64,000 nt of DNA, from positions 146,787-210,786 of the forward strand of contig CAIVRH010000039.1 in NCBI GenBank assembly GCA_903908285.1. The letters run 5' to 3'. The position numbers were made by a program, and so were the translations under genes. Under the pieces are notes generated by a model. The model did no database searches. It saw only the letters and a program-made list of their open reading frames with translations, and was not told where the DNA came from. This stretch comes from an uncultured candidate division Zixibacteria bacterium (lineage in GTDB: Bacteria; Zixibacteria; MSB-5A5; SM1-73). This document shows, piece by piece, positions 17,715-26,926 of this stretch. Position 1 is the first letter of the stretch; every line of letters starts with the position of its first letter.

Positions 17715-18848
17715 CTATCCTTTTATGAATGAATGAGCATAAACCTGATCGACCGGAGCTGGTGATTGTCCCTTTAAATGAATCTGCCACCGATTAAAGC
17801 TTCCATAGAAGAATGTTCGATCTGCGGGAAAAAGCTTGTCGGAAACAGTTGTATCCGAGTCGATTTGATCAGTCAAAGATTGTGGAATGTCTCGTTGAAC
17901 CAAAAGGGTCCAAAAGGCTAATTTCGCATCATCACAGGAAACTCGCAGAATCTCCCGGATGGCCTGTTCGAAAGCCTGTTCGGACATATATTCAAAAATG
18001 TCGGATAGATTGAACTTGGATACGCTTCCTTTCTCTAATCCTCCCAGGTACCCTTCCAAACTTCCGCAATAAAGTTGAATTTTTCCCACATGCTCCTTTA
18101 AAAAGGGGAAATTTGACTTCTGCAGATAGGGATGCGCAGTTTCCAAATTTCTATACTGCCCGGTCAATATGTATTCAATAAAAAGATTGTCCTTGATCTG
18201 AACTTCAGTCAGCCCTTTTTGGGTGCGTTTCATAAGTTCATCTGCCACGTTTTCGACTGTTACATATCGAAAATAGGATGGGCGTCGACCCAAATGTCCC
18301 AGCAGGGGTTTTCCAAAGAAAAGATGAAAGAGCCATCGCCATCTTCGGTTGTTCCATACTTTTTCATGAAAGTTTTTCTGTTCTTCAAATAATGAGGCGG
18401 ATAATAGCTGCTGAACGGTCTTTTGATTATGAATCAGAGGGAGGACGATTCGACGGAAAATCGAGAAGTATTGCTCGAATTTCCCGCAGTGGATGATCCC
18501 TTTAAATAGATTCTCGGTTTGTCCATCCCAGTATTCCCGCGATTCTTGGCTTAACCCGGGTCTAAGACAGGAATAAAGCTTAAGCCGGTCCCGGCAGGGG
18601 TGTGCACCAACAAAACCAATAAAGTCGTCATAGTCGAGCTTTTGGATAGCTTGAATCTTCAGCTCTACTAAATGTATCTGAGCCGGGTTTAAATCGACGG
18701 CAGTCAACGAACGGGGATTATTCAAAAGCAATGCAAAGCAGTTGTCTCCCCCGGATGCGATGGAAACGACATCGTCATCTGGCGTGATCTCCAATGCTCT
18801 GGCTAGAGTTCTGGGATCTTCCCAGCACTGGGCATATTGGATTCTCAT
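17715..18848 (-). CDS. DUF3419/BtaA-family SAM:diacylglycerol 3-amino-3-carboxypropyltransferase-like
   Basis: 377 residues from ATG 18848, preceded by GGAGG eight bases upstream; the ATG at 18863 lies before that site. A Rossmann-like nucleotide fold is visible ('VVSIASGGDNCFALLL', then 'LTAVDLNPAQIHLVELK'), typical of DUF3419. BtaA transfers the aminocarboxypropyl group of S-adenosylmethionine to diacylglycerol, giving diacylglyceryl-homoserine, the precursor of betaine lipids (family knowledge). No separate BtaB methyltransferase lies in the operon; the nearest methyltransferase domain is fused to the radical SAM protein at 28884-30905. It starts five bases downstream of the decarboxylase stop. 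The exact acceptor lipid is unproven. Confidence 0.8.
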   Translation of the reverse strand: MRIQYAQCWEDPRTLARALEITPDDDVVSIASGGDNCFALLLNNPRSLTAVDLNPAQIHLVELKIQAIQKLDYDDFIGFVGAHPCRDRLKLYSCLRPGLSQESREYWDGQTENLFKGIIHCGKFEQYFSIFRRIVLPLIHNQKTVQQLLSASLFEEQKNFHEKVWNNRRWRWLFHLFFGKPLLGHLGRRPSYFRYVTVENVADELMKRTQKGLTEVQIKDNLFIEYILTGQYRNLETAHPYLQKSNFPFLKEHVGKIQLYCGSLEGYLGGLEKGSVSKFNLSDIFEYMSEQAFEQAIREILRVSCDDAKLAFWTLLVQRDIPQSLTDQIDSDTTVSDKLFPADRTFFYGSFNRWQIHLKGQSPAPVDQVYAHSFIKG

Positions 18849-18852
18849 CTGA

Positions 18853-19782
18853 TCATCCTCCATACCTTTCCATGGTTAGGCTTGGCCTCTTCCCAATCGA
18901 CTCACCCAGCCGAACATAGGTTTCAATTTCCTCTTGGGTGTTTTTGCATAGATCCTTATCCAGCTCGATTTTCCCTTTTTGGAAAAGAAGCACTACCGTG
19001 GAGCCGCCTAATTCAAATCCCCCCTTTTCTGCCCCTCGAGAAACGTGAACACCAGGCTGATATCGCTGCCGAATGGACCCGACGGTGAAAGCTCCTATTT
19101 CCACCATGGCTATTTGACCAAAATGATCTGAATCAAAAAGCGTCAACATACGATGATTTTCGGTGTAGAATGGAATAAGCCAATCCAGGGCATAAGGACC
19201 AACGGCATAATACTTTCCCCGAATCGATAACGTTTTCTCCGGAATGCCGGAATCCGGGAAGTGAAAATGATGATAGTCGGTAAGGCAAAGCCGGCTTATG
19301 ATCATCGAGCCAAAAGCATATTTTTCAGCCAGCTTATCATCGGAGAGGAAACTGCTAAGGTTGAATGGACTGCGTTTGATCCGAAACGTCGTGTTGGGAT
19401 CAACCCGCGGATATGCAAGAATCTTACCGTCCACAGGTGCAATGCATAGGTTGGGATGGTCACAGATAGGGCGCCGGGAAAGATCTATTTCCCGCATAAA
19501 AAAGTCGTTAAAGGTGGCATAATCTTCGAGTGGGCAAACCAATTCGTTTGTATTAATGTCCATCGATTTCACGAAAGACTTGATTCTTTTCCTGCTCCAC
19601 GTTTGTCTATGATACCAGCCGTACAATCGGGAAATGATCTTCTGTCGAAATATCAAATCTGTTACCAACATCCCCAGCTGGGTGTTGTATGACCAGGAAA
19701 GAAAGTCATTAGCATATACCTTCTCGGTCATCAATTCCTTTCTATGTCGATCATAATATGGGATTAACATTTTCGCGCTCAT
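18853..19782 (-). CDS. psd: Phosphatidylserine decarboxylase family protein
   Basis: 309 residues. Conserved PVDGK (116-120), the DYHHFH histidines (169-174) and the self-cleavage site GGST (259-262; cleavage before Ser261 makes the pyruvoyl group) are intact, so it should be active. The GGST form and length match the longer Psd type rather than the E. coli LGST type. The normal role is converting phosphatidylserine to phosphatidylethanolamine. Because its neighbour makes an amino-acid-headed glycerolipid, a non-standard substrate is possible (inference). Overlaps the acyltransferase-like gene by ATGA. Confidence 0.9.
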   Translation of the reverse strand: MSAKMLIPYYDRHRKELMTEKVYANDFLSWSYNTQLGMLVTDLIFRQKIISRLYGWYHRQTWSRKRIKSFVKSMDINTNELVCPLEDYATFNDFFMREIDLSRRPICDHPNLCIAPVDGKILAYPRVDPNTTFRIKRSPFNLSSFLSDDKLAEKYAFGSMIISRLCLTDYHHFHFPDSGIPEKTLSIRGKYYAVGPYALDWLIPFYTENHRMLTLFDSDHFGQIAMVEIGAFTVGSIRQRYQPGVHVSRGAEKGGFELGGSTVVLLFQKGKIELDKDLCKNTQEEIETYVRLGESIGKRPSLTMERYGG

Positions 19783-20909
19783 CGATTCAACTCGTAAAGT
19801 GAATATTCCCTTTGGGGCACAGGTGCATTCTTCCCTAAAAGCCCGTGAGCAAAATTTCCTTTAAGTCTTAAGGTCAATAGCAGTGTTTCAAATCCCTCGT
19901 TTAACATCTGATTGATTACATAGTAGAATCCAGCTCTCCCCAATCCGGTATTTCGTGCTAATTCCTCCGGTGTCACTCCCCCGATGTAGAAGTTGATTCG
20001 GCTGACCTGATTTCGTTTGTAAATGAACTTTAATTGGGCGAAGGAACCATCTTGCCCGTTCATGGAGCGAATCGCATCCGAGAGTTCCAGGAACGCCGCA
20101 GCAAATCCAGCCAGGGTATTGGTCTCATTATAAACCAATACAAAAAACCGCGGATGGAAGGCATAGCGACTCCGGGCAAAGAGTCGCTTCAGCTCTTCGA
20201 ATGGAACGGGAGTGAACCCGAGAAAGCCGCTGAAGGATTTGGTCATCACAACATGAAGTTTTCTCATCTCTTCTTCAAATTGGTTCATATCGAATAATTC
20301 AAAACGGTATCCTCGATCAACCAGAAGCTTGAAGCGTTCTTTTCCGCGGGAGATCATTTTCTCTAAAATATCGCGTCCGGTTATTTCCACCGAATCCCAC
20401 TCCTGTTTGGTGATGAATCCGAAACGCTTAAAAAACTCCGGGTAATAAGGTGGATTGTAGGGCTCGCCGTAAAAAAGATTTTGGTCAAATCCCTTGGTCA
20501 TGAAACGGTAGCTGTGCCAGATATCGAAATTCATCGGACCCCAGATACGGTCGATCTTCATCACCTCATGCAGCCATCGGGTTGCTGAATTGAGAAGCTC
20601 CTGTGCCACAGTATATTCGTTAATGCACTCGAAGAAACCCACCGTGCCTACTGGTGTTCCATCTTTATCCTGCAAATCGTGGTTAACCAATGCCGAGACA
20701 CGACCGACCACATCATTCCCTGCCATAGCCAGAAAATGTCTGTGCGAGTTCCCCGGTTTTTGATAAAAATAAAACTCCGGTGAAAGCTGCATAGAAAGCT
20801 CTTTTCTTAGAGGGGGTATCCAATTCTTATCACCCCGATAAAGCTCGTAGCCAAATCGCACAAATACCTCTTGCAAAGACATATCAAATGTGAATTGTTT
20901 TATTGCCAC
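19779..20909 (-). CDS. GNAT-fold acyltransferase-like protein (YghO-like)
   Basis: 376 residues from GTG 20909, chosen because GGAGAGG sits four bases upstream and because residues before it fall inside the dikinase gene in another frame; ATG 20882 is an alternative. Features of the YghO-like family are visible: 'GRVSALVNHDL', 'GFFECINEY', 'GPMNFDIWHSYRFMTKGF' and 'PYNPPYYPEFFKRFGF'. The family has a GNAT fold but no proven reaction. In this operon an N- or O-acyl transfer to the lipid product is a reasonable guess. Overlaps its neighbours by 10 bases upstream and ATGA downstream. Confidence 0.75.
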   Translation of the reverse strand: MAIKQFTFDMSLQEVFVRFGYELYRGDKNWIPPLRKELSMQLSPEFYFYQKPGNSHRHFLAMAGNDVVGRVSALVNHDLQDKDGTPVGTVGFFECINEYTVAQELLNSATRWLHEVMKIDRIWGPMNFDIWHSYRFMTKGFDQNLFYGEPYNPPYYPEFFKRFGFITKQEWDSVEITGRDILEKMISRGKERFKLLVDRGYRFELFDMNQFEEEMRKLHVVMTKSFSGFLGFTPVPFEELKRLFARSRYAFHPRFFVLVYNETNTLAGFAAAFLELSDAIRSMNGQDGSFAQLKFIYKRNQVSRINFYIGGVTPEELARNTGLGRAGFYYVINQMLNEGFETLLLTLRLKGNFAHGLLGKNAPVPQREYSLYELNR

Positions 20910-23560
20910 TTGACCTCTCCAATGCTTCCATTGATGGATATCCGGGCGCCATCCTGAATCAGCTTGGTGGCATCTTTTACCCCGACGATGGTGGGAATTC
21001 CCAGCTCCCGACCGATAATGGCCGTGTGGGAAAGGACGCTCCCTTTTTCCACCACGATCCCTTTGGACGATAGCATTAGAAATACCCATCCGGGATCGGT
21101 TGACCTGGCAATAAGTATGTTATTGCCGCTGGCTACGGGAGAATCCGGGCTCAACATCACCCGGGCTGTTCCTTCAGCCACTCCGGATGAACAGCCGATT
21201 CCCCGTAGTGTCCTGCCGTTTTGATTTCCAACTATAGCCCGACCGAATGAGCTTAAATAAGGTATACCCGGTGTTTCTATTCGTTCTTTAGGCAAGCGTT
21301 GACTAAATTCCAAATACTCTGCTTTTCTTAACTTGACCAAAGCCTTAAGGTTTTGTGTAACGGCCGTCCCTTGCACGAAAGCAAATATCTCATCTACAGT
21401 GAGGTAGTAGATATCCGAACCAGCTTGGAGCAACCCTTTCTCTTCAAACAACTCCCCCATATGCCGGAACAGACGCCGGATAATTCCATAAAGTCTGCTT
21501 CGGGCAAACCGCATGTTTTCCCGGTTGGTGATGGCTAATCGGGCATTTCTCAGCACAAAGTGAAAAATGAAACGCTTGAAAGGATTCTTAAGATGCTTTC
21601 CGAGGATATCCTCCGCCTTTGCCCGAATCTTCTCTTCCTGGATTTCGATGATCTCCTGATAAATTCCCGACTGGTAGTAGTTCTTGACCAGACCAATTAA
21701 CGCAGCCGGATTCTCAAAAAAGGTAGGTTTTTCCAACTTGAGCTCCTCCGTACATCGATCCCCATAGATCTGCAGATGTTCTTCTATCGCATCCTTTAGG
21801 ATCGCGTATCGATGGTCGTTTTCTATTTTCTTTAAAATGGCTTCATTATCCGGTTCGCTCATGAGTTCCTCAAATATCGCTTCAGTGTGAAGGAGTTCAG
21901 CCAGGTGCAAAAGCGATCTAACCGGCTTCACGCTCTCCATATCCTTTTGGCCACTCAACAGATCATTGTGCAAGTTTGGGTATTGGTCCAGTCCCCATTT
22001 AGTGCAGAGTTGTTTTAGCCAGTCATAATATTTCATGGCACAAAAATCGTTATACAGGGTGAGATGCCATTTATTGGTAAGCTTCAGGTCAAGAGATTCG
22101 TACACCCCTATCAATTCATCCTCTGTCATTTTAGAGATATCCATGTTCCTGAAATGATCATATACGAGATTGAAATGCTCGAAAAATCTCCTGGCAGTTC
22201 GCTTAACGCTCCATAGTCGAAAGATAACATTAAGCCGGACACCAAACCGGTTGAGCCGGGAGAGTTTGTTTTGGGGAAAGCTGATTTTCTGTGAGATTCC
22301 GATCATCTGATCCCACGAGTCCTTGTGTCTTATAAAGCCGGGAAGATAAGAGAGCATTTCGTACCAGTTCAGCAGATTATAATAGATGCGTCCATCCAGA
22401 AGCCCAATCATGTTCCGGGTGAAGGAGAGCCGGTTTTTCAACTCCTTCTTGAAGGGTATGAAACCAAGGGTGGCATGGCGAAAGATGCTCTCATAAGCTT
22501 GCCTTGCAAACGAGAAGGTAAGGGGAAGGGTGATTTCCGGATAGCTTTCCACGATATTCGAATTGTCCCAGATGCGCAACTTTGGTGAGGAAGCCTGTTT
22601 TGCACCAAACACAATCGGCCGGGCTTGAAGGATAAATATTCTCCCTTTTTCGTCACCTGCCCACTCGATATCTTGAGGTATGCCGAAAAGTCTCTCCGCT
22701 TTTACCCCCAGATCACGCAGACGGAGAATCTGCTTGTCGGTCAACACCGACTTTATCTTCATTTCTGCCGGAACCGGTTCCAGACGATTTCCAGCCTTAG
22801 TTGTCGCATCCAGAACCACCCGTCTATCTTTTGATCTCACTTCCTTCAATATCTGGTTAGACTTCCAGTCGATCCTATAGGTATCAGTTTCCACCAGGTT
22901 GGTTACCACCCCTTCACCCAAACCAAAGCCGGCAGAGATAATGCATTGGTCTGTCCTGTTTTCCGGGTCCTTGGTAAAAAGAACCCCTGATGCAACAGAC
23001 TGTATCATCTCTTGAACGATCACCGCCGCGGAAATCTCACTTAAGCTGATATTCTTTCGATGCCTGTATAAAAGAGCTCTGGAGGAAAAAGCTGAAGCCC
23101 ATACTTTTTTGATCGTCTTCATGACTTGTGCAGAATGCACATTGAGAAACGAATCCATCTGGCCGGCAAAGGAATTCTCGTTTGAATCCTCGCCCACTAC
23201 CGAAGACCGAACCGAAACAAGTACCTCGCTACCGAACATTTTACTTAGCGCTGTTGATAATTCCATGGAGAAATGCTCTGGCAGCTCGATTTGAGAGATG
23301 ATCTGGCTAATCCAACCTGATGCCTCATCCAGACTTTTTTTGTCATTAAAATCAAGGTCTTCTAGTATTGTCTGTATTCTTTCCTTCTGGCTTCCGAAAG
23401 CTTCATCAAAGACATGGCTTGACACGATAAACCAACAAGGTACGGGAAAACCGTAATGTCGAAGCCGGAACAAATTCCAACCTTTTCCACCCACCTCCCG
23501 CTCGGTAATCTTTCCTAGACCGGCATTGTACCAGATCAGATTTATTGACATTGAGGACAT
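20900..23560 (-). CDS. PEP synthase-like dikinase lacking the TIM barrel (rifampin phosphotransferase-like architecture)
   Basis: 886 residues. An N-terminal ATP-grasp PPDK domain (about 15-310; 'VSVRSSVVGED', 'GFGLGEGV', 'DIEWAGDEKGRIFILQARP') is followed by a 450-residue helical middle region and a C-terminal swivelling phosphohistidine domain ('GSVLSHTAIIGRELGIP', His845). It stops there: the PEP/pyruvate-binding TIM barrel of true PEP synthase is absent. That order matches rifampin phosphotransferases, in which the middle domain binds the acceptor and ATP's beta-phosphate is passed through the histidine. The acceptor here is unknown; operon context suggests a lipid or head-group alcohol rather than an antibiotic. 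Ribosome site GGAG. Confidence 0.82.
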   Translation of the reverse strand: MSSMSINLIWYNAGLGKITEREVGGKGWNLFRLRHYGFPVPCWFIVSSHVFDEAFGSQKERIQTILEDLDFNDKKSLDEASGWISQIISQIELPEHFSMELSTALSKMFGSEVLVSVRSSVVGEDSNENSFAGQMDSFLNVHSAQVMKTIKKVWASAFSSRALLYRHRKNISLSEISAAVIVQEMIQSVASGVLFTKDPENRTDQCIISAGFGLGEGVVTNLVETDTYRIDWKSNQILKEVRSKDRRVVLDATTKAGNRLEPVPAEMKIKSVLTDKQILRLRDLGVKAERLFGIPQDIEWAGDEKGRIFILQARPIVFGAKQASSPKLRIWDNSNIVESYPEITLPLTFSFARQAYESIFRHATLGFIPFKKELKNRLSFTRNMIGLLDGRIYYNLLNWYEMLSYLPGFIRHKDSWDQMIGISQKISFPQNKLSRLNRFGVRLNVIFRLWSVKRTARRFFEHFNLVYDHFRNMDISKMTEDELIGVYESLDLKLTNKWHLTLYNDFCAMKYYDWLKQLCTKWGLDQYPNLHNDLLSGQKDMESVKPVRSLLHLAELLHTEAIFEELMSEPDNEAILKKIENDHRYAILKDAIEEHLQIYGDRCTEELKLEKPTFFENPAALIGLVKNYYQSGIYQEIIEIQEEKIRAKAEDILGKHLKNPFKRFIFHFVLRNARLAITNRENMRFARSRLYGIIRRLFRHMGELFEEKGLLQAGSDIYYLTVDEIFAFVQGTAVTQNLKALVKLRKAEYLEFSQRLPKERIETPGIPYLSSFGRAIVGNQNGRTLRGIGCSSGVAEGTARVMLSPDSPVASGNNILIARSTDPGWVFLMLSSKGIVVEKGSVLSHTAIIGRELGIPTIVGVKDATKLIQDGARISINGSIGEVKWQ

Positions 23561-23574
23561 TGGAGGGTCTCCTT

Positions 23575-24504
23575 TTAAACAAAAAAGATATATTGAACGA
23601 TCCGGGCGATAAACACACTCAAAATATATCGCTCGGCAAATGGTTTGAGCTTTGAGGTTACTGAATTAGGTCTATAGATAAATCGGACATTACCCCACAT
23701 GGTCATTCCATACCCCGCTAACAATATTGCCAGGTATAATTCCGAGAAGGAAAGGGTCCGGTAGAAATATAGACCGATAACGAATGCCAAAGTTTGAGCG
23801 CTGCCTGCGACCAAAACCGCTCCGATACGGCCAAAAATCCGGGAGTAAGTGACATATGTATTTTCCTCCTCACATGTACGAATCTTGCGGGCGATCTCCC
23901 AGGCAAACGACATAGACCAGTACATGACGACCAGAAGAGCAATCCAATCCCATCTCAGATTTCGCCAGGGCAAATGATGCTGGACTGAGAATAAAATGAC
24001 CAGATAGGATAGCATGAACGGGATGATAGGATTGTGGGTTGCCAGGTTGAGCAAAAGGTGCTTGCGCAGGATACGTGGGATGAAGAAATACTTAAACATC
24101 AGAAACGAGTATCCCAACACTACAAGAGACATCCACAGTGCTTTACCATAACACAGATTAACAATTACATAGAAGGCAATTACAGCAGTAAGGCTGAATT
24201 TGATATCTGGCTCGAACACTTTACCTGCAGGTACCGGGCGCTCTTGGAAAAGTTCCCGGTCAATCTCCTTGTCCTTAAGCTCATCCATTAAACGCAGAAT
24301 CAGAAGCAGAGCGAAAATACTACAGATCCCGATAGCTGTGCCGAGAGAAAAAATCATCATCGGTATTCCTTGAATCCTCTCTAGAAAAGAGAAAAAGCTG
24401 ATAACCAGCAAAGCGGCAGCGAGAAGACGGGGAAAAACAGGATACATCTCCTCGAGGTAAATCCTCATCCGCTTAAGAAATCCCTTTTTCGGTAAGTACC
24501 GCAT
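23575..24504 (-). CDS. UbiA-superfamily membrane prenyltransferase-like protein
   Basis: About 309 residues from ATG 24504 (GGAGAG five bases upstream); ATG 24468, just after the kinase stop, is equally possible. About eight or nine membrane helices. The first aspartate-rich motif is visible as 'DELKDKEIDREL' followed by 'ERPVPAGKV'; the second is weak ('WEIARKIRTCEEE' instead of DxxxD). UbiA enzymes join isoprenoid or related chains to aromatic or glycerol-phosphate acceptors, which fits a lipid operon, but the degenerate second motif leaves substrate and activity open. It overlaps the lipid kinase gene by about 32 bases if 24504 is the start. Confidence 0.75.
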   Translation of the reverse strand: MRYLPKKGFLKRMRIYLEEMYPVFPRLLAAALLVISFFSFLERIQGIPMMIFSLGTAIGICSIFALLLILRLMDELKDKEIDRELFQERPVPAGKVFEPDIKFSLTAVIAFYVIVNLCYGKALWMSLVVLGYSFLMFKYFFIPRILRKHLLLNLATHNPIIPFMLSYLVILFSVQHHLPWRNLRWDWIALLVVMYWSMSFAWEIARKIRTCEEENTYVTYSRIFGRIGAVLVAGSAQTLAFVIGLYFYRTLSFSELYLAILLAGYGMTMWGNVRFIYRPNSVTSKLKPFAERYILSVFIARIVQYIFFV

Positions 24505-25492
24505 GATTCTCTCCATGATTTTGTGTAACATCCATCGTTTTTGCAACTGTTAGACTTACACCGTGCTCGTGCGCATCTGTATTTATTCTTGCAGTTATTA
24601 TATTCACTGCCCCTGGCAGAATTTCTATCTTAAACTCCGATGCCTTCCGATAAATCTCCCCATCACCCAAAAAGGACATTGGTTTTTCCGCGGTTATGAT
24701 CAATTCCTTCATCCGCCATGTTCTAACACCGGAGGAATAGATATGCTTGCCGGTGAGTACCTTCAATATGACTAAAAGCGTTAACCAAAAACTGGTTTGA
24801 TTCTCAATCAGACAGATGTCGAGCATACCATCGTCGTTGACTGCTCCTGGTGACATCTGGAAATTTCTGCCCAAAAACGACTGATTGTTAACGGTAAGCG
24901 AAAGCACATCCGTTCTCAACCAAGAATCATTTAGGTGAATACTCATTGGATTTCGACCAGCTTTATTGCTCAACAATGCCCAAAACACTGCCAGGATATA
25001 AAGCTTGCTTCCCGATATTCGTCCAATCAGTTGCCCTATTCTGCTATTAGATCTGATACTATTAGCCATATTTGCAACTTCGGAGGAGAGACCAATTCCC
25101 CCCGCAGTAATATAATACCAATCATTCACACGGATGACGTCGGTAGGTTGAAGGTTACTACCAATAATCAAGTCACAAGCCAGATTTATGTCTTGGGGAA
25201 TATGATAGTAGGATGCCAGATCATTTGCTGTCCCGGTGGGGATGATGCCAAGTGCGGTCTTTGTTCCTATAATACCGTTGAGCACTTCGTTTATAGTCCC
25301 ATCACCGCCTACCGCGACAATGGTACCAAAGTTATCCTTCACCGCCTGCCGGGCAATAGCCAACGCATGGCGAGGATAAGCTGTCTGCTCGACATCTATT
25401 GGAAAACCGGCAAACTTTTCGTTCAACACCTTTCCGAGATTTGAGTTGTTACCTTTTCTCGATTTTGGATTTACAATGAATTTGATCTTCAC
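24473..25492 (-). CDS. Diacylglycerol kinase-family lipid kinase (DagK/YegS type)
   Basis: About 339 residues from GTG 25492, with GAGG just upstream; the frame is open to 25543 but that part overlaps the reductase gene. The catalytic core is clear: 'NPKSRKG', the GGDGT loop ('AVGGDGTINEV'), 'GIIPTGTANDLA' and 'DDGMLDICLIE'. The family phosphorylates diacylglycerol, other glycerolipids or long-chain bases with ATP at the inner membrane. It would supply phosphatidate-type precursor or phosphorylate the operon's product. It lies 20 bases after the reductase and runs into the UbiA-like gene. Confidence 0.88.
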   Translation of the reverse strand: MKIKFIVNPKSRKGNNSNLGKVLNEKFAGFPIDVEQTAYPRHALAIARQAVKDNFGTIVAVGGDGTINEVLNGIIGTKTALGIIPTGTANDLASYYHIPQDINLACDLIIGSNLQPTDVIRVNDWYYITAGGIGLSSEVANMANSIRSNSRIGQLIGRISGSKLYILAVFWALLSNKAGRNPMSIHLNDSWLRTDVLSLTVNNQSFLGRNFQMSPGAVNDDGMLDICLIENQTSFWLTLLVILKVLTGKHIYSSGVRTWRMKELIITAEKPMSFLGDGEIYRKASEFKIEILPGAVNIITARINTDAHEHGVSLTVAKTMDVTQNHGENHAVLTEKGIS

Positions 25493-25512
25493 TGCCTGTT
25501 CCTCTTTTTGGA

Positions 25513-26655
25513 TTATGCCGCGCGTTTTAATCGTTTTCCCCAATCGGTCTGATTACAATATTGTAGTATGGTTTGATAATACTCTTCAAAAACCGGAGCG
25601 GTGATGCCGGTCCTTTCAAGTGCAGAACGGGTATTAGCATTGTCAAACAACCGGTTTACACAAAGGTAGGGTTCATAAGTCTCCATTGCTTGCCATACCC
25701 TTCTGGCATGACCCTGAAGAGATTGTTTCACTTCGAGATACTGCTCCAGAGGCATGAATCTGATTCTCTGCGAATGCTCGGTTTTTTGGATCGTATTGAA
25801 ATAGTCCATCGCCAGATCAATGACTTCGCCGGTGGTGATTGAATTCTCCCCACCCGCAGTAAGATGATAAATCTTTCCGATTCCCTCATCAGTTTTAAGA
25901 AATATGGAGTGGATGGCATCGGCAACAAAATCCACCGGTACCACGTCTAGTGGTGTATAACGGGATCCTGGCAGAATCCTGACTAGTTTATGACTGATCA
26001 GTTTCAGCGGCGGATACAGGACATTGAATACAGAGGTCCGACCCGTTTTAGAATCACCCACAATGATGCTCGGGCGAAATATGGTTATGGGTAATTCGCT
26101 CGTCAGTTGCCAGACCAGTTTTTCCGATTCAAATTTAGTCCGTTCGTAGGTATTGGCAAACTTCTGGCTGCAGTCTAATTCGGTTTCGAGAATCCTCCCC
26201 GTCCGATCTCCTGAGATATAAGCGGTGCTGATATAAGCAACGCCCTTAAGCCTTCCATTTTGCTGAGCATGCTGGGCTAGGGTCATTACATTTCTTGTGC
26301 CAGTGTAGTTCACCAATCGGGCACATTCCAAAGGAAGCTGAAACTGAACCGTTGCTGCGGAGTGAATAATATGAGTTACCTCTGTCGCTAATCTGTTATA
26401 AAAAGATTCAAGAAATCCCAACCTGTCCAAGGTGATATCACCCCGGACCACTTGGATGTGTTTCTCTATTTGGCTTTGGTCTATTTCAGGCGACAGCGAT
26501 TTAATCATTTCGTGAACGCGTTTTTCTGCTTCTATATCAGAATTGCCGCGGACGAGCAGGATGAGCCTGGTAATGCTGGGATCTTTCAGAATTCGGGGAA
26601 TGAGATTACCGCCGACCAACCCGGTTGCTCCGGTGAGAAAAACGACTTTGTTCAT
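25513..26655 (-). CDS. NAD-binding acyl-thioester reductase (fatty acyl-CoA reductase/male-sterility type)
   Basis: 380 residues. Extended SDR: the nucleotide loop is TGATGLVGG (8-16), 'HSAATVQF' follows, and the catalytic pair is Y-x3-K ('YERTKFESEK'). The fold and 'FRPSIIVGDSKTG' match the NAD_binding_4 group that reduces acyl-CoA or acyl-carrier thioesters to aldehydes or alcohols. It would give the operon a fatty aldehyde or alcohol, as needed for ether- or wax-type lipids (inference). First gene of the nine-gene operon; ribosome site AGGAGAAG, with a 36-base untranslated leader from the predicted sigma54 start. Confidence 0.85.
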   Translation of the reverse strand: MNKVVFLTGATGLVGGNLIPRILKDPSITRLILLVRGNSDIEAEKRVHEMIKSLSPEIDQSQIEKHIQVVRGDITLDRLGFLESFYNRLATEVTHIIHSAATVQFQLPLECARLVNYTGTRNVMTLAQHAQQNGRLKGVAYISTAYISGDRTGRILETELDCSQKFANTYERTKFESEKLVWQLTSELPITIFRPSIIVGDSKTGRTSVFNVLYPPLKLISHKLVRILPGSRYTPLDVVPVDFVADAIHSIFLKTDEGIGKIYHLTAGGENSITTGEVIDLAMDYFNTIQKTEHSQRIRFMPLEQYLEVKQSLQGHARRVWQAMETYEPYLCVNRLFDNANTRSALERTGITAPVFEEYYQTILQYCNQTDWGKRLKRAA

Positions 26656-26700
26656 ATGGCTTCTCCTCTTCCTTTTTCAAGAACTTTCACTTTAGGGGAA

Positions 26701-26717
26701 TTGCAATAGACGTGCCA
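26701..26717 (-). promoter_or_regulatory. sigma54 promoter P2 (nine-gene lipid operon)
   Basis: Minus strand TGGCACGTCTATTGCAA matches the sigma54 consensus TGGCAC-N5-TTGCA perfectly, with GG-N10-GC spacing. Transcription should start near 26691. The 14-bp block is at 26752-26765 and the 40-bp element at 26836-26875. Confidence 0.9.
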
Positions 26718-26835
26718 AGAGAACAGAGGAATCAGAGAAACTCAATGAAACCGGTTAACCTCTTACCAATTAGAAGGATAGGAATAGTTTGTTTTTGTTA
26801 GTAAATCTGGTTGGGGAAGTTTTTTTGATGAAAGG

Positions 26836-26875
26836 GTTATAGAAAAATAGACCAGTATGTGAGATTGTGTATAAC
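26836..26875 (-). promoter_or_regulatory. 40-bp upstream activator element, copy 2
   Basis: Same pattern as 15783-15822 and 31763-31802: GTTAT at the start, TAGAC at 13-17, ATAAC at the end. It lies 118 bases upstream of P2. GTTATA and TATAAC at the two ends form an inverted repeat. Confidence 0.8.
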
Positions 26876-26926
26876 AATATTTATGATTTGGATTGAACAA
26901 AGAGCTTAAGTTCGAGCAGGCTTTGG

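Noticed and set aside
20910..21089. Extra 60 residues at the N-terminus of the acyltransferase-like gene
   Set aside because: They overlap the dikinase gene in another frame and have no ribosome site; GTG 20909 with GGAGAGG is the better start.
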